From NCBI GenBank assembly GCA_014728955.1, contig WJKT01000043.1, positions 1 through 8,929 of the forward strand: a stretch of 8,929 nucleotides of DNA, given 5' to 3'. The translations under genes and the position numbers were made by a program. The notes under the pieces were generated by a model, which saw only the letters and a program-made list of their open reading frames with translations, ran no database searches and had not been told where the DNA came from. The stretch is from Candidatus Peregrinibacteria bacterium (GTDB taxonomy: Bacteria > Patescibacteriota > Gracilibacteria > UBA1369 > PNNO01). Within the stretch, counting starts at the first letter, position 1. The number at the start of each line of letters is the position of its first letter. Positions 1 through 5,900 of the stretch are shown one piece after another.

Positions 1-222
1 ATCTTCACCATATAAACGAACAAATCCTCCAAACGGAATCCAGTTAACCGAATAGATTGTTCCTTTTATTTTCTTTCCCCATATGCGAGGCGGCAAACCT
101 ATGCCGAATTCTTCAACTTTAATACCCACCTTGCGTGCCGTCCAAAAATGCCCCCATTCGTGGATCAGAATAATAATTGAGAAGACAACAATAAACGCAA
201 TTGCCGATATGAGAAAATCCAT
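1..222 (-). CDS. rseP: RseP-like site-2 zinc metalloprotease (M50), N-terminal part only
   Basis: Membrane-embedded metalloprotease that cleaves substrates within the bilayer. In characterised bacteria RseP works in envelope-stress signalling and signal-peptide remnant clearance; the role here is inferred from family. The 74 visible codons start with ATG at 222 and run off the window, so the 3' end is missing. A hydrophobic first helix (about residues 3-20) carries the zinc-binding motif HEWGH at residues 21-25, the HExxH signature of M50 proteases. The conserved segment after it (FGIGLPPR, then WIPFGGFVRLYGED at 61-74) is the family's usual continuation before the PDZ domain. The start lies 3 bases after the frr stop codon, so the two genes are surely cotranscribed and probably translationally coupled. 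No Shine-Dalgarno is visible. The pyrH-frr-...-rseP order is a shortened version of the common bacterial cluster. Confidence 0.9.
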   Translation of the reverse strand, partial: MDFLISAIAFIVVFSIIILIHEWGHFWTARKVGIKVEEFGIGLPPRIWGKKIKGTIYSVNWIPFGGFVRLYGED

Positions 223-225
223 GTG

Positions 226-786
226 TTAAACCGTCATTATATCTTTTTCTTTAGCTTTAGCCACCTCTTCAACTTCATCATTCGCTTTATCAACCGCTTC
301 TTGCAAATGCTTATTCGCAAGGTGAAAATCATCTTCGCTAATCTCTTTATCGTTTTCCAATTTTTTAAATGCTTCATGTGCCGTTTGCCTTGCATTCCGA
401 ATAGAAATACGTGCATCTTCGGCAAGCTTATGTACCAATTTGGTCAAATCGGCTCGTCGTTCTTCCGTCAATGCAGGAATATTGATACGAATAGCTACAC
501 CATCATTAACGGGCGTAAGATTAAGCCCCGCTTGCTGGATGCCGGATTCTATTTGATTGAGCACTCCTTTATCCCACGGCTGAATTTGAATCGTTCGGGG
601 ATCGGGAATAGAAATAGAAGCAAGTGCCTTAATAGGCTGATCGGTTCCGTAAGCGGTTACCATAACATCTTCAACAAGTGATGTATTGGCTCTTCCAATC
701 TGCAATTTTGAATATTCTTTATGCAGATGATCAATTGTTTTTTTAAATTCTTTTTGTGCGGCTTCGAGATGAGGTTTTGTTGGCAT
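226..786 (-). CDS. frr: Ribosome recycling factor
   Basis: Cytosolic factor that, with EF-G, splits the post-termination ribosome so that subunits can be reused. The protein is 186 aa, the usual family length (about 185). It shows the expected two-domain pattern: long N-terminal helix, a GRANTSLVEDVMV segment near residues 31-43, the IPDPRTIQIQPWDKG core of the small domain, then the PALTEERRADL motif and a long charged C-terminal helix ending in KEKDIMTV. An upstream in-frame ATG at 837 would add 17 residues and overlap the end of pyrH. I chose the ATG at 786 because MPTKPHLEAAQKEF matches where family members begin and it leaves a 22-base gap after pyrH. There is no Shine-Dalgarno; the gap instead holds TTAACTT 12-18 bases before the ATG. 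Stop is TAA. Confidence 0.96.
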   Translation of the reverse strand: MPTKPHLEAAQKEFKKTIDHLHKEYSKLQIGRANTSLVEDVMVTAYGTDQPIKALASISIPDPRTIQIQPWDKGVLNQIESGIQQAGLNLTPVNDGVAIRINIPALTEERRADLTKLVHKLAEDARISIRNARQTAHEAFKKLENDKEISEDDFHLANKHLQEAVDKANDEVEEVAKAKEKDIMTV

Positions 787-797
787 ACGTATAAAAT

Positions 798-804
798 AAG
801 TTAA
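798..804 (-). promoter_or_regulatory. TTAACTT motif before frr
   Basis: TTAACTT lies in the 22-base pyrH-frr gap, 12-18 bases before the chosen ATG at 786, with no AGGAGG-like sequence. It supports 786 as the start and is one of the matches to the recurring leader motif. Confidence 0.35.
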
Positions 805-808
805 GTAT

Positions 809-1522
809 TTATGAGATAAGCGTCCCGAGTTTTTCACCGGTGACAGCTTTTTTAATATTTCCTTTTTTCGTTAAATCAAAAACCAAAATAGGCATTCCTC
901 CATCTTTACATAATGTAACGGCAGTAAGATCAAGTACTCGCAAATCCATGGCAAGCACATCTTTATACGAAATAGTATCGAATTTCTTTGCATTTTTATC
1001 TTTTTCGGGATCATTGTCGTATACACCATCCACTTTTGTAGCTTTAAGCAGAACATCACAGTTTAATTCAAGTGCGCGCAATGCCGCCGCAGAATCTGTT
1101 GTAAAATATGGATTCCCGGTACCACCAACACAAATAACAACACGGTCTTTGTTAAGGTGGTGTCTTGCTTTCATAGGATAGTAATCTTCGGCCACCTGCT
1201 TAACACTAAGTGCTGAAGCAACACGACACTCGATACCTTTTCGTTCAATGGCACTTTTCATAGCAGACCCGTTCATTACCGTCGCCATCATTCCCATATT
1301 ATCCGACATAATTCTTTCTATACCTGAATTTTTAAAGTCTCTGTATCTCCAAATATTACCACCACCAACAACAACAGCTATTTGAACACCCAATGCATGC
1401 ACTTCCGATATTTGGGTAACGAGAGCATCGAGAGTGTCTACATCTATTCCGGAATTTTTATCTCCCTGAAGCACTTCTCCTGATAATTTAAGAAGCACAC
1501 GTTTGTATTTAACAGATTCCAT
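809..1522 (-). CDS. pyrH: UMP kinase (uridylate kinase)
   Basis: Phosphorylates UMP to UDP with ATP, the entry step to UTP and CTP synthesis; bacterial members are hexameric cytosolic enzymes of the amino acid kinase fold, usually regulated by GTP and UTP. The 237-aa length is normal. Visible motifs: KLSGE near residue 12 (phosphate binding), VVGGGNIWR around 51-59 (nucleotide loop), the SDNMGMMATVMNG segment, the GGTGNPYFTTDSAAALRA motif that binds UMP phosphate, and KVDGVYDNDP, the ATP-side signature. The C-terminus GTLIS is intact. It starts 6 bases after the stop of the small tail-anchored gene and is followed by frr, the classic pyrH-frr pairing. The bases before the ATG (AAGAAACG) give at best a very weak Shine-Dalgarno. 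Confidence 0.97.
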   Translation of the reverse strand: MESVKYKRVLLKLSGEVLQGDKNSGIDVDTLDALVTQISEVHALGVQIAVVVGGGNIWRYRDFKNSGIERIMSDNMGMMATVMNGSAMKSAIERKGIECRVASALSVKQVAEDYYPMKARHHLNKDRVVICVGGTGNPYFTTDSAAALRALELNCDVLLKATKVDGVYDNDPEKDKNAKKFDTISYKDVLAMDLRVLDLTAVTLCKDGGMPILVFDLTKKGNIKKAVTGEKLGTLIS

Positions 1523-1528
1523 CGTTTC

Positions 1529-1939
1529 TTAATACGTTAATAAAATGTAAGTAATAACTATACCCAGAAGCACACCGATAATAAAGATAGCAGGAATTCT
1601 GCGTTCTTCTTCCTGCTCATGCGCATTAGCAAGATCAGCGAGCAAATTACTACTCACAATCACCTCTTCCTCCGCATTTTTTTCAATTACATCTTCATAA
1701 TTATGATTGGCAACGAGCTTAACAAAATTATCAAAACTAACCTTTACTTTTTCCGCAACTTCCGGCTCATGATTAACCACACGAGATTCACGCACAATAG
1801 CCTGAGCGGCACTATCTTCCTGGGAATCTTTATCTATATGTTTAACAACAAAAGAATCTTTTTCCGTAATTGAAAGATCTTTTTTCGACTTGCTTTTGGT
1901 TGGTCCATCAATGGACTTTGTTTTTTTAGATCGAGCCAT
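1529..1939 (-). CDS. Small tail-anchored membrane protein, unknown function
   Basis: Not recognised as a named family. The protein is about 136 aa with three parts: a Lys/Ser-rich basic start (residues 1-25), an acidic, probably unstructured or helical middle, and a single hydrophobic segment at the very C-terminus (IPAIFIIGVLLGIVITYILLTY is the last stretch, split here as IPAIFIIGVLLG then IVITYILLTY). This predicts a tail-anchored protein with its bulk in the cytosol. Two ATGs compete, 1945 and 1939. I prefer 1939 (MARSKK) because TTAAAC then lies 14 bases upstream, the spacing of the TTAA motif before other genes here, but 1945 is possible. It is the first gene of the pyrH-frr-rseP operon and has a TATAAT box about 20 bases upstream. 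It may assist envelope functions near RseP, but this is only positional inference. Confidence 0.75.
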   Translation of the reverse strand: MARSKKTKSIDGPTKSKSKKDLSITEKDSFVVKHIDKDSQEDSAAQAIVRESRVVNHEPEVAEKVKVSFDNFVKLVANHNYEDVIEKNAEEEVIVSSNLLADLANAHEQEEERRIPAIFIIGVLLGIVITYILLTY

Positions 1940-1962
1940 AATCATGCGTTTAATTCTACAAG

Positions 1963-1990
1963 ATTATACCATAAGAATTTGTGTAACCAA
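1963..1990 (-). promoter_or_regulatory. Extended -10 promoter for the tail-anchored/pyrH/frr/rseP operon
   Basis: On the minus strand TGG-TATAAT (perfect -10 at 1963-1968 with the TG extension at 1970-1971) is preceded after 16 bases by TTGGTT (1985-1990), a half-matching -35. The expected transcription start falls near 1956, giving a leader of only about 10-17 bases with no Shine-Dalgarno. The -35 lies just downstream of the stop codon of the preceding membrane-protein gene, so this operon can be expressed independently. Confidence 0.7.
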
Positions 1991-1994
1991 AAAA

Positions 1995-2444
1995 TTACTT
2001 TTGCCATCCCTCGGTAAGTTTTTTCCCATCTCCAAACAGCGCGGTAGCAACTGAATCGATAATAAGACCGTACATTGCACCGGCAGCGATAGTCATCCAG
2101 AAAATCATGGTAGCTTCTTCTGCCATTTCCGGATTCATGAAAATTCCTGTTGCCATACCAAGACTAAATAAAGCTCCGATAGCAGCACCTCTTAACCATG
2201 CAGGATATTTTGATTTAAACAAAGGGATATAGTTGTATGCCCCAAGGACGAAGACAACAAATCCGATAAGCGTTCTATTGATAACAATCGACCACATGAG
2301 CGGAGTCCACCAAAAATCCTGTCCTTCCATTCCGCTACTTGCAAGGTATGCACACAAAAATCCAAAACCAAGCCCCATAGCCAGGCAGAGCATTTTTCGT
2401 TTTGACGCCGGATGAGAAAACACACTCTTCTTTTTCTTAAACAT
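1995..2444 (-). CDS. Small multi-spanning membrane protein, unknown function
   Basis: No family recognised. The 149-aa protein begins with a strongly basic, presumably cytosolic tail (MFKKKKSVF, then KRKM) and has about four hydrophobic segments: roughly residues 18-36 (LCLAMGLGFGFLCAYLASS), 50-75, 84-102 (glycine/alanine rich, AAIGALFSLGMATGIF) and 112-137. The end is short and polar (GDGKKLTEGWQK). Small residues in the helices suggest tight packing, but no catalytic or transport motif is visible. The chosen ATG at 2444 puts TCTAAC about 15 bases upstream. The gene is separated from the next operon by an independent promoter and has no clear terminator of its own. It is divergently arranged with the plus-strand orphan at 2574, sharing a 129-base intergenic region. 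Confidence 0.75.
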   Translation of the reverse strand: MFKKKKSVFSHPASKRKMLCLAMGLGFGFLCAYLASSGMEGQDFWWTPLMWSIVINRTLIGFVVFVLGAYNYIPLFKSKYPAWLRGAAIGALFSLGMATGIFMNPEMAEEATMIFWMTIAAGAMYGLIIDSVATALFGDGKKLTEGWQK

Positions 2445-2459
2445 AGAAATGTTTGTTAG

Positions 2460-2468
2460 ATACTACCA
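2460..2468 (-). promoter_or_regulatory. Possible extended -10 element for the 149-aa membrane protein
   Basis: The minus strand reads TGG-TAGTAT about 15 bases before the start codon, resembling the clear TGG-TATAAT promoter at 1963-1971. The hexamer matches the -10 consensus at only four of six positions and no convincing -35 is present, so this is a weak call. Confidence 0.3.
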
Positions 2469-2514
2469 ATTATTAATACTAATATGACTCTTTTATTAAA
2501 GGAACCCTTTGACA

Positions 2515-2543
2515 TTGACATTTCGTGATTTTTAAGTTTTAAT
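2515..2543 (+). promoter_or_regulatory. Near-consensus sigma70-type promoter for the plus-strand orphan gene
   Basis: A perfect TTGACA -35 box (2515-2520) is followed after exactly 17 bases by TTTAAT (2538-2543), five of six -10 positions. A second TTGACA lies immediately upstream at 2509-2514, so the -35 hexamer is tandemly repeated. Predicted start of transcription is near 2550, leaving a leader of about 24 bases before the ATG at 2574. It is the best -35/-10 match in the window and serves a single gene. Confidence 0.7.
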
Positions 2544-2573
2544 AAACACTTGTTTTCCTAAAAAATTAAATAA

Positions 2574-3257
2574 ATGGAATCAGTAGATCATTTTGATTTA
2601 GCAAAAAAAATTGCCAGGGAAAGTGAAATTGAAGTTTTTGATGAAGAAATAGCCCAAATGGTTGATAAATTTAATAAACTTTCAGCAATGGTATTGAGAT
2701 CTTCAAAAGACGCTAAGCCATTAGACCCAAAAGAATTTTTTCAAAATCAAGTAAAATTAGAAATTGAAAAAAGAAAGAAAATTGAAAATATTAAACAAAT
2801 GATTTTAATAGTAAATAGTCTTTATCTACTTATATATCCGGATAAAAAACCTCATTACTATTTTGATGATTCAACTCCTGAAGAAACCCAAAAAAGTTTT
2901 TCTATACTATTTAGATCAGTAAAAAGATATGGAGGAAAAACAATCGAAAAATTTTTTGCTAAAGTTATAGCTAGATTTAAGATAATATTTGATAAATTTA
3001 AATGCCAAGCAACTGAGATTTTAGGACAAGAATGTATATTCTATACAAGGGATGATAAACTTAATCTTGTATTTATTAGGAGAAAAATAAAAACAATAAC
3101 AGTTAATGGGTTCATCGTGTTCGAAGATTTAAACGGTATTGTTAAGCCTAATCTTGTTTTCAGAACAACTGACGATTTAGAGGCAGCTTACCCAAACGAA
3201 AAATATACTGAAATTGGCAAAGAAGAATATCTCAGAATCAAGAACATAGAGGGATAA
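2574..3257 (+). CDS. AT-rich orphan protein of unknown function, 227 aa
   Basis: Not recognised. It is the only gene on the plus strand and is conspicuously richer in A+T than its neighbours, with heavy use of AAA, ATT, GAA, GAT and TTT codons. The protein is highly charged and probably soluble: a helical acidic/lysine-rich first half (residues 1-80), a short hydrophobic patch near 82-92 (ILIVNSLYLLIYP), a basic amphipathic helix around 123-145 (KFFAKVIARFKIIFDKFK), then what looks like a beta-rich C-terminal part (IFYTRDD, LNLVFIRRKIKTITVNGFIVFEDL). No signal peptide or catalytic motif is visible. The ATG at 2574 is the first start after a strong promoter. Its leader lacks both a Shine-Dalgarno and the YTTAAC motif typical of the other genes here. 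Own promoter, own terminator and differing composition suggest a gene acquired between two operons; this is inference. Confidence 0.75.
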   Translation: MESVDHFDLAKKIARESEIEVFDEEIAQMVDKFNKLSAMVLRSSKDAKPLDPKEFFQNQVKLEIEKRKKIENIKQMILIVNSLYLLIYPDKKPHYYFDDSTPEETQKSFSILFRSVKRYGGKTIEKFFAKVIARFKIIFDKFKCQATEILGQECIFYTRDDKLNLVFIRRKIKTITVNGFIVFEDLNGIVKPNLVFRTTDDLEAAYPNEKYTEIGKEEYLRIKNIEG

Positions 3258-3305
3258 AAAAATCTTCGCAACGTATAAGAAAAAGAGCTAGCTATCAAGT
3301 AACCC

Positions 3306-3324
3306 TCGCAGCGAAGCGTAACGA
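3306..3324 (+). repeat. First copy of a GC-rich 19-20 base repeat (TCGCAGCGAAGCGTAACGA)
   Basis: This GC-rich island lies in AT-rich intergenic DNA downstream of the orphan gene. It matches the sequence at 3369-3387 closely, allowing one inserted base and two mismatches. It is followed by a T-rich tract (3325-3339), so it may be the remnant or partner of a terminator. Confidence 0.5.
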
Positions 3325-3342
3325 TTTTTATTTTTATATTAA

Positions 3343-3418
3343 AAAAAGGAGATAACTGTAGAGAAGCATCGCAGCGAGCGTTAGCGAGCGTAGCCGCTTC
3401 TCGAGTTATCTCCTTTTT
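3343..3418. terminator. Bidirectional intrinsic terminator between the orphan gene and groEL
   Basis: A 15-bp stem (AAAAAGGAGATAACT at 3343-3357 with AGTTATCTCCTTTTT at 3404-3418) is extended, after a small 3/1-base internal bulge, by a further 7 bp (GAGAAGC 3361-3367 with GCTTCTC 3396-3402). The minus strand continues into a run of seven T after the stem, and the plus strand ends in five T, so it can stop transcription from both convergent genes. The 28-base loop (3368-3395) is GC-rich and contains GCGAGCGT twice with a 10-base period; it does not fold further in an obvious way. Confidence 0.88.
3369..3387 (+). repeat. Second copy of the GC-rich repeat, forming the terminator loop
   Basis: TCGCAGCGAGCGTTAGCGA occupies most of the loop of the terminator and nearly repeats the element at 3306-3324, 63 bases upstream. 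The GC-rich arms are direct repeats, not inverted ones, so they do not contribute to the stem. Confidence 0.5.
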
Positions 3419-3423
3419 ACCTT

Positions 3424-5076
3424 TTACATCATTCCCATGCCACCCGGCATACCTCCCGGCATTCCGCCAGGCATTCCAGCTGGAGCGTCATCTTTCTTCT
3501 CTTCAGGAATATCACTTACCGCACCTTCCATAGTAAGGAAGATAGATGCTATTGATGTAGCATTTTGAAGTGCGCTTCGTGTTACTTTCGCAGGATCGAT
3601 AATACCTTCTTTAACCATATCGACATATTTGTCATTATCGGCATTATATCCAAATCCCTCTTTTTCATTGACCACCTTATCAACAATAACGGCACCGTCT
3701 TTACCGGCATTTTCCGCTATCTGGCTAAGTGGGGCCTGAAGAGCATTTTTCACCAAATGATAACCGGTTATTTCATCGGTATCACCTTTTTTACCTTCAA
3801 GCACTTTTGAAGCCTCCAATAAAGCAACACCACCACCGGGAACAATCCCTTCTTCCACTGCGGCTTTCGTTGCCTGCAAAGCATCTTCAATACGATGTTT
3901 TCGTTCTTTAAGTTCCACTTCGGTAGCGGCACCTACTTTAATAATACCAACACCACCGGCAAGCTTTGCCAATCGTTCCTGTAATTTTTCTTTATCAAAT
4001 TCTGATGAAGATTGTTCAAGAGCAACTTTAATTTCATTAATGCGGCCGTCGATATCCGTTTGTGCTCCTTTCCCTTCAACAATAGTTGTTTTATCTTTAT
4101 CGGCAACCACTTTGTGTGCTTCACCAAGATCAGAAATATCAGCACTATCAAGCTTAAGACCAACTTCTTCAGAAATAACACGTGCCCCGGTAAGAGCAGC
4201 GATATCTTTTAACATTTCTTTTCGTCGATCTCCAAACGCCGGAGCTTTTACCGCAAGTACGTTAAAGACACCACGCAATTTATTGAGTACAAATGTTGCA
4301 AGCGCTTCACCTTCAACATCTTCAGCAATAATAACGATATCTTTTTTCCCCGACTGAACAAGTTTTTCAATAAGCGGCAACACCTCTTGAATCGATGAAA
4401 TTTTCTTATCGGTCACCAAGATTTTCGGATCAACCATCTCCGCAACCATTTGCGATGTATCGGTAACCATATAAGGAGATATATATCCGTTATCAAATTG
4501 CATTCCTTTTACCACTTCTTTTTCAAGTCCCATTGTTTGTGATTCTTCAACGGTAATAACACCATCGGGACCAACTTCTTCCATCATTTCAGCGATAATA
4601 TTTCCCACTTCTTCATTTTGCGCTGAAATAGTTGCCACTTGTGCAATTTTTTCCTTTGAATCGTTAATTTGAATGGCATTATCTTGAAGATGTTTTACAA
4701 CAGCATCGGTTGCTTTATGAATTCCATCTTTCAGTTTCATTGGATTTGCTCCCGCCGTTACGTTTCGTAATCCTTCCTGGATCATCGCATGAGCAAGAAT
4801 CGTCGCGGTAGTCGTACCGTCACCTGCAATATCATTGGTTTTGGTTGCCACCTCTTTTACCAGTTGAGCCCCCATATTTTCGTAGCTCTCCGGTAAATCG
4901 ATTTCTTTTGCAATAGTCACACCGTCATTAGTGATAGTCGGTGCTCCGTACTTTTTATCAAGTACGACATTCCGTCCTTTCGGACCAAGTGTTATACGCA
5001 CAGCTTTCGCGAGTTGCGTCACTCCCGAAAAGAGCTTCTGTCGTGCTTCGTCACTAAACGCTACCTGTTTTGACAT
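3424..5076 (-). CDS. groEL: 60-kDa chaperonin GroEL
   Basis: ATP-driven folding chamber subunit, acting with GroES as stacked heptameric rings in the cytosol. The 550-aa length is normal. Landmarks of a functional chaperonin are present: TLGPKGRNVVLDK near residues 29-41, TNDGVTIAKEI with Asp51, the ATPase motif AGDGTTTATILA with Asp86 (equivalent to the catalytic region of E. coli GroEL Asp87), the apical-domain stretch PLIEKLVQSGKKDIVIIAEDVEGEALATFVLNKLRG (residues not quoted in full), KAPAFGDRRKEML, and PGGGVALLEA in the equatorial return. The flexible tail has the typical glycine-methionine repeats (PGGM repeated, ending GMGMM). The start is 18 bases after the groES stop; TTAACCTT lies 9-16 bases before the ATG, with no Shine-Dalgarno. 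The gene ends just before the hairpin terminator at 3343-3418. Confidence 0.98.
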   Translation of the reverse strand: MSKQVAFSDEARQKLFSGVTQLAKAVRITLGPKGRNVVLDKKYGAPTITNDGVTIAKEIDLPESYENMGAQLVKEVATKTNDIAGDGTTTATILAHAMIQEGLRNVTAGANPMKLKDGIHKATDAVVKHLQDNAIQINDSKEKIAQVATISAQNEEVGNIIAEMMEEVGPDGVITVEESQTMGLEKEVVKGMQFDNGYISPYMVTDTSQMVAEMVDPKILVTDKKISSIQEVLPLIEKLVQSGKKDIVIIAEDVEGEALATFVLNKLRGVFNVLAVKAPAFGDRRKEMLKDIAALTGARVISEEVGLKLDSADISDLGEAHKVVADKDKTTIVEGKGAQTDIDGRINEIKVALEQSSSEFDKEKLQERLAKLAGGVGIIKVGAATEVELKERKHRIEDALQATKAAVEEGIVPGGGVALLEASKVLEGKKGDTDEITGYHLVKNALQAPLSQIAENAGKDGAVIVDKVVNEKEGFGYNADNDKYVDMVKEGIIDPAKVTRSALQNATSIASIFLTMEGAVSDIPEEKKDDAPAGMPGGMPGGMPGGMGMM

Positions 5077-5084
5077 AGTATAGT

Positions 5085-5092
5085 AAGGTTAA
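5085..5092 (-). promoter_or_regulatory. TTAACCTT motif before groEL (candidate translation-initiation element)
   Basis: The 18-base groES-groEL gap holds TTAACCTT 9-16 bases before the groEL ATG and no AGGAGG-like sequence. Because the genes are cotranscribed, a promoter function is unlikely here, which points to a role in translation. The same motif precedes groES, and TTAACTT precedes frr and the SLH gene at 7009. Its function is inferred only. Confidence 0.35.
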
Positions 5093-5094
5093 AA

Positions 5095-5385
5095 TTATTT
5101 AAGAATTGCAAGAACATCAGATCCATTTAATACAAGAAGTTCTTTACCATCAACTTTAATTTCAGAAGGTGCATACTTGGTAAACAAAACCGTATCCCCT
5201 TCTTTCACTTCCATAGGAATTTTTTTGTTATCACTGCCCACTTTTCCGGGACCAACAGCAATAACCTTTCCTTTTTGAGGTTTTTCTTTTGACGCGGTAT
5301 CAGGAATAATAATTCCCGAAGCGGTCGTTTCTTCTTTAGCCGGTTCAACCACAAGATGATCGGCTGTCGGAACTATCTTTGCCAT
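5095..5385 (-). CDS. groES: 10-kDa co-chaperonin GroES
   Basis: Seven-membered lid that caps the GroEL chamber. The protein is 96 aa, the normal length. Visible features: IVPTADHLVVEPAKEE at the N-terminus (family: PLxDRVVV-type strand; here Asp-His replaces the usual Asp-Arg), the mobile GroEL-binding loop with the hydrophobic GIII tripeptide near residues 24-27, GKVIAVGPGK, EGDTVLFTKYAPSEIKVDGKE (a conserved core strand pair) and the terminal DVLAILK. An in-frame ATG at 5418 would add 11 hydrophobic residues, but it lies inside the CIRCE operator and at the expected transcription start, so the ATG at 5385 is preferred. TTAACCTT sits 8-15 bases upstream of it. First gene of the heat-shock operon with groEL. 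Confidence 0.96.
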   Translation of the reverse strand: MAKIVPTADHLVVEPAKEETTASGIIIPDTASKEKPQKGKVIAVGPGKVGSDNKKIPMEVKEGDTVLFTKYAPSEIKVDGKELLVLNGSDVLAILK

Positions 5386-5392
5386 AGATAAA

Positions 5393-5400
5393 AAGGTTAA
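5393..5400 (-). promoter_or_regulatory. TTAACCTT motif before groES
   Basis: Identical eight-base motif to that before groEL, ending 7 bases before the start codon and located in the untranslated leader downstream of the CIRCE promoter. No Shine-Dalgarno is present. Confidence 0.35.
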
Positions 5401-5411
5401 ATATATACAAC

Positions 5412-5438
5412 TTAGCACTCGGTATTATAAAGTGCTAA
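5412..5438 (-). promoter_or_regulatory. CIRCE heat-shock operator (HrcA binding site)
   Basis: The plus strand reads TTAGCACTC, nine bases, then AAGTGCTAA. This is the CIRCE inverted repeat (TTAGCACTC-N9-GAGTGCTAA) with a single mismatch in one arm. CIRCE is the known operator of the repressor HrcA, so groES-groEL should be derepressed by heat or unfolded protein; hrcA itself is not in this window. The -10 box of the promoter fills six of the nine spacer bases. Confidence 0.93.
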
Positions 5439-5451
5439 TACACAGAGTCAA
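5424..5451 (-). promoter_or_regulatory. groESL promoter, with its -10 inside CIRCE
   Basis: TTGACT (5446-5451) and a perfect TATAAT (5424-5429) are separated by 16 bases on the minus strand. The -10 is in the spacer of the CIRCE operator, so bound HrcA would block RNA polymerase directly. Transcription should start near 5417, giving a leader of about 30 bases before groES. Confidence 0.85.
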
Positions 5452-5468
5452 GACTTTTTTGATGACTC
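5445..5468. repeat. Inverted repeat GAGTCA-N12-TGACTC over the groESL -35
   Basis: Arms at 5445-5450 and 5463-5468 enclose an A/T-rich 12-base centre. It begins two bases after the stop codon of the 139-aa gene on the minus strand and overlaps the -35 box. As RNA it is only a 6-bp hairpin without a following U-tract, so it is a poor terminator; it could be a protein-binding site, but nothing proves this. Confidence 0.4.
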
Positions 5469-5470
5469 AA

Positions 5471-5890
5471 TTACTCGATATGATGAAGTTCACCTATGGT
5501 ACGCAAAACCGAAGAAGATAGTCCCGGTAGGCGCTCCAATCGTTCCCGAGGCGAGAGTGTTCGCATTACATGCTTTAAACGTCTTTTATAATCCAAACAG
5601 GCATCGGTTATATCAAGACGGTAACACGGCTCAATTTCTTCCTCGTTAATAAAAGGAAAGGAAAGCGTCCCCTGTTCACACTCAGAATCGTCCCCATACA
5701 GGCAATCCTCAATAGAATCTATATGTTCACGAATTGTAGCAATAATCATTGTTGCTCTTCTTCCTCGTTCCTCTTCCGTAACGTGCGATAAAAGAAAAAG
5801 GGCGGCTGCACGAACTTCTTCCACGTAACTGTGAATAGTCCGCTCCATCCATTCAATGTTTGTCGCACATGCCTGCTCCATATTCAACAT
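5471..5890 (-). CDS. Unknown 139-aa soluble, mostly helical protein
   Basis: No family recognised. It has no signal peptide or membrane segment and appears largely helical, with many charged residues. The N-terminal half (EWMERTIHSYVEEVRAAALF, then LSHVTEEERGRRATMIIATI) reads like two or three amphipathic helices. The middle has an acidic, cysteine-containing stretch (ED-C-LYGDDSE-C-EQG) and the C-terminal third is arginine/leucine-rich (RRLKHVMRTLSPRERLERLPGL in two helices). Four cysteines are present but not in a metal-binding spacing I recognise. Two starts compete, ATG 5890 and ATG 5881; 5890 has TTTAAT 13 bases upstream. The gene lies between a strong hairpin (5901-5935) and the groESL promoter, so it may be expressed by read-through from the SLH genes or from a promoter hidden in their 3' end. 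Codon quality and length support a real gene. Confidence 0.7.
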   Translation of the reverse strand: MLNMEQACATNIEWMERTIHSYVEEVRAAALFLLSHVTEEERGRRATMIIATIREHIDSIEDCLYGDDSECEQGTLSFPFINEEEIEPCYRLDITDACLDYKRRLKHVMRTLSPRERLERLPGLSSSVLRTIGELHHIE

Positions 5891-5900
5891 AGCTAAGCAT

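Noticed and set aside
223..681. 152-aa plus-strand open frame over frr
   Set aside because: Antisense to the clearly conserved frr; its Phe/Arg/Asn-rich composition is typical of a shadow frame.
787..837. Longer frr start at the ATG at 837, giving a 203-aa protein
   Set aside because: The extra 17 residues have no counterpart in ribosome recycling factors and overlap pyrH; ATG 786 matches family length.
3264..3316. Hairpin CTTCGC/GCGAAG after the orphan gene as an extra terminator
   Set aside because: Only 6 bp with a 41-base loop; the strong stem at 3343-3418 explains termination better.
4012..4357. Plus-strand open frames inside groEL
   Set aside because: They are antisense to a well-conserved chaperonin gene and encode low-complexity sequences with no family resemblance.
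5386..5418. Longer groES start at ATG 5418
   Set aside because: It lies within CIRCE at or before the predicted transcription start, and the 11 extra residues are not part of GroES.
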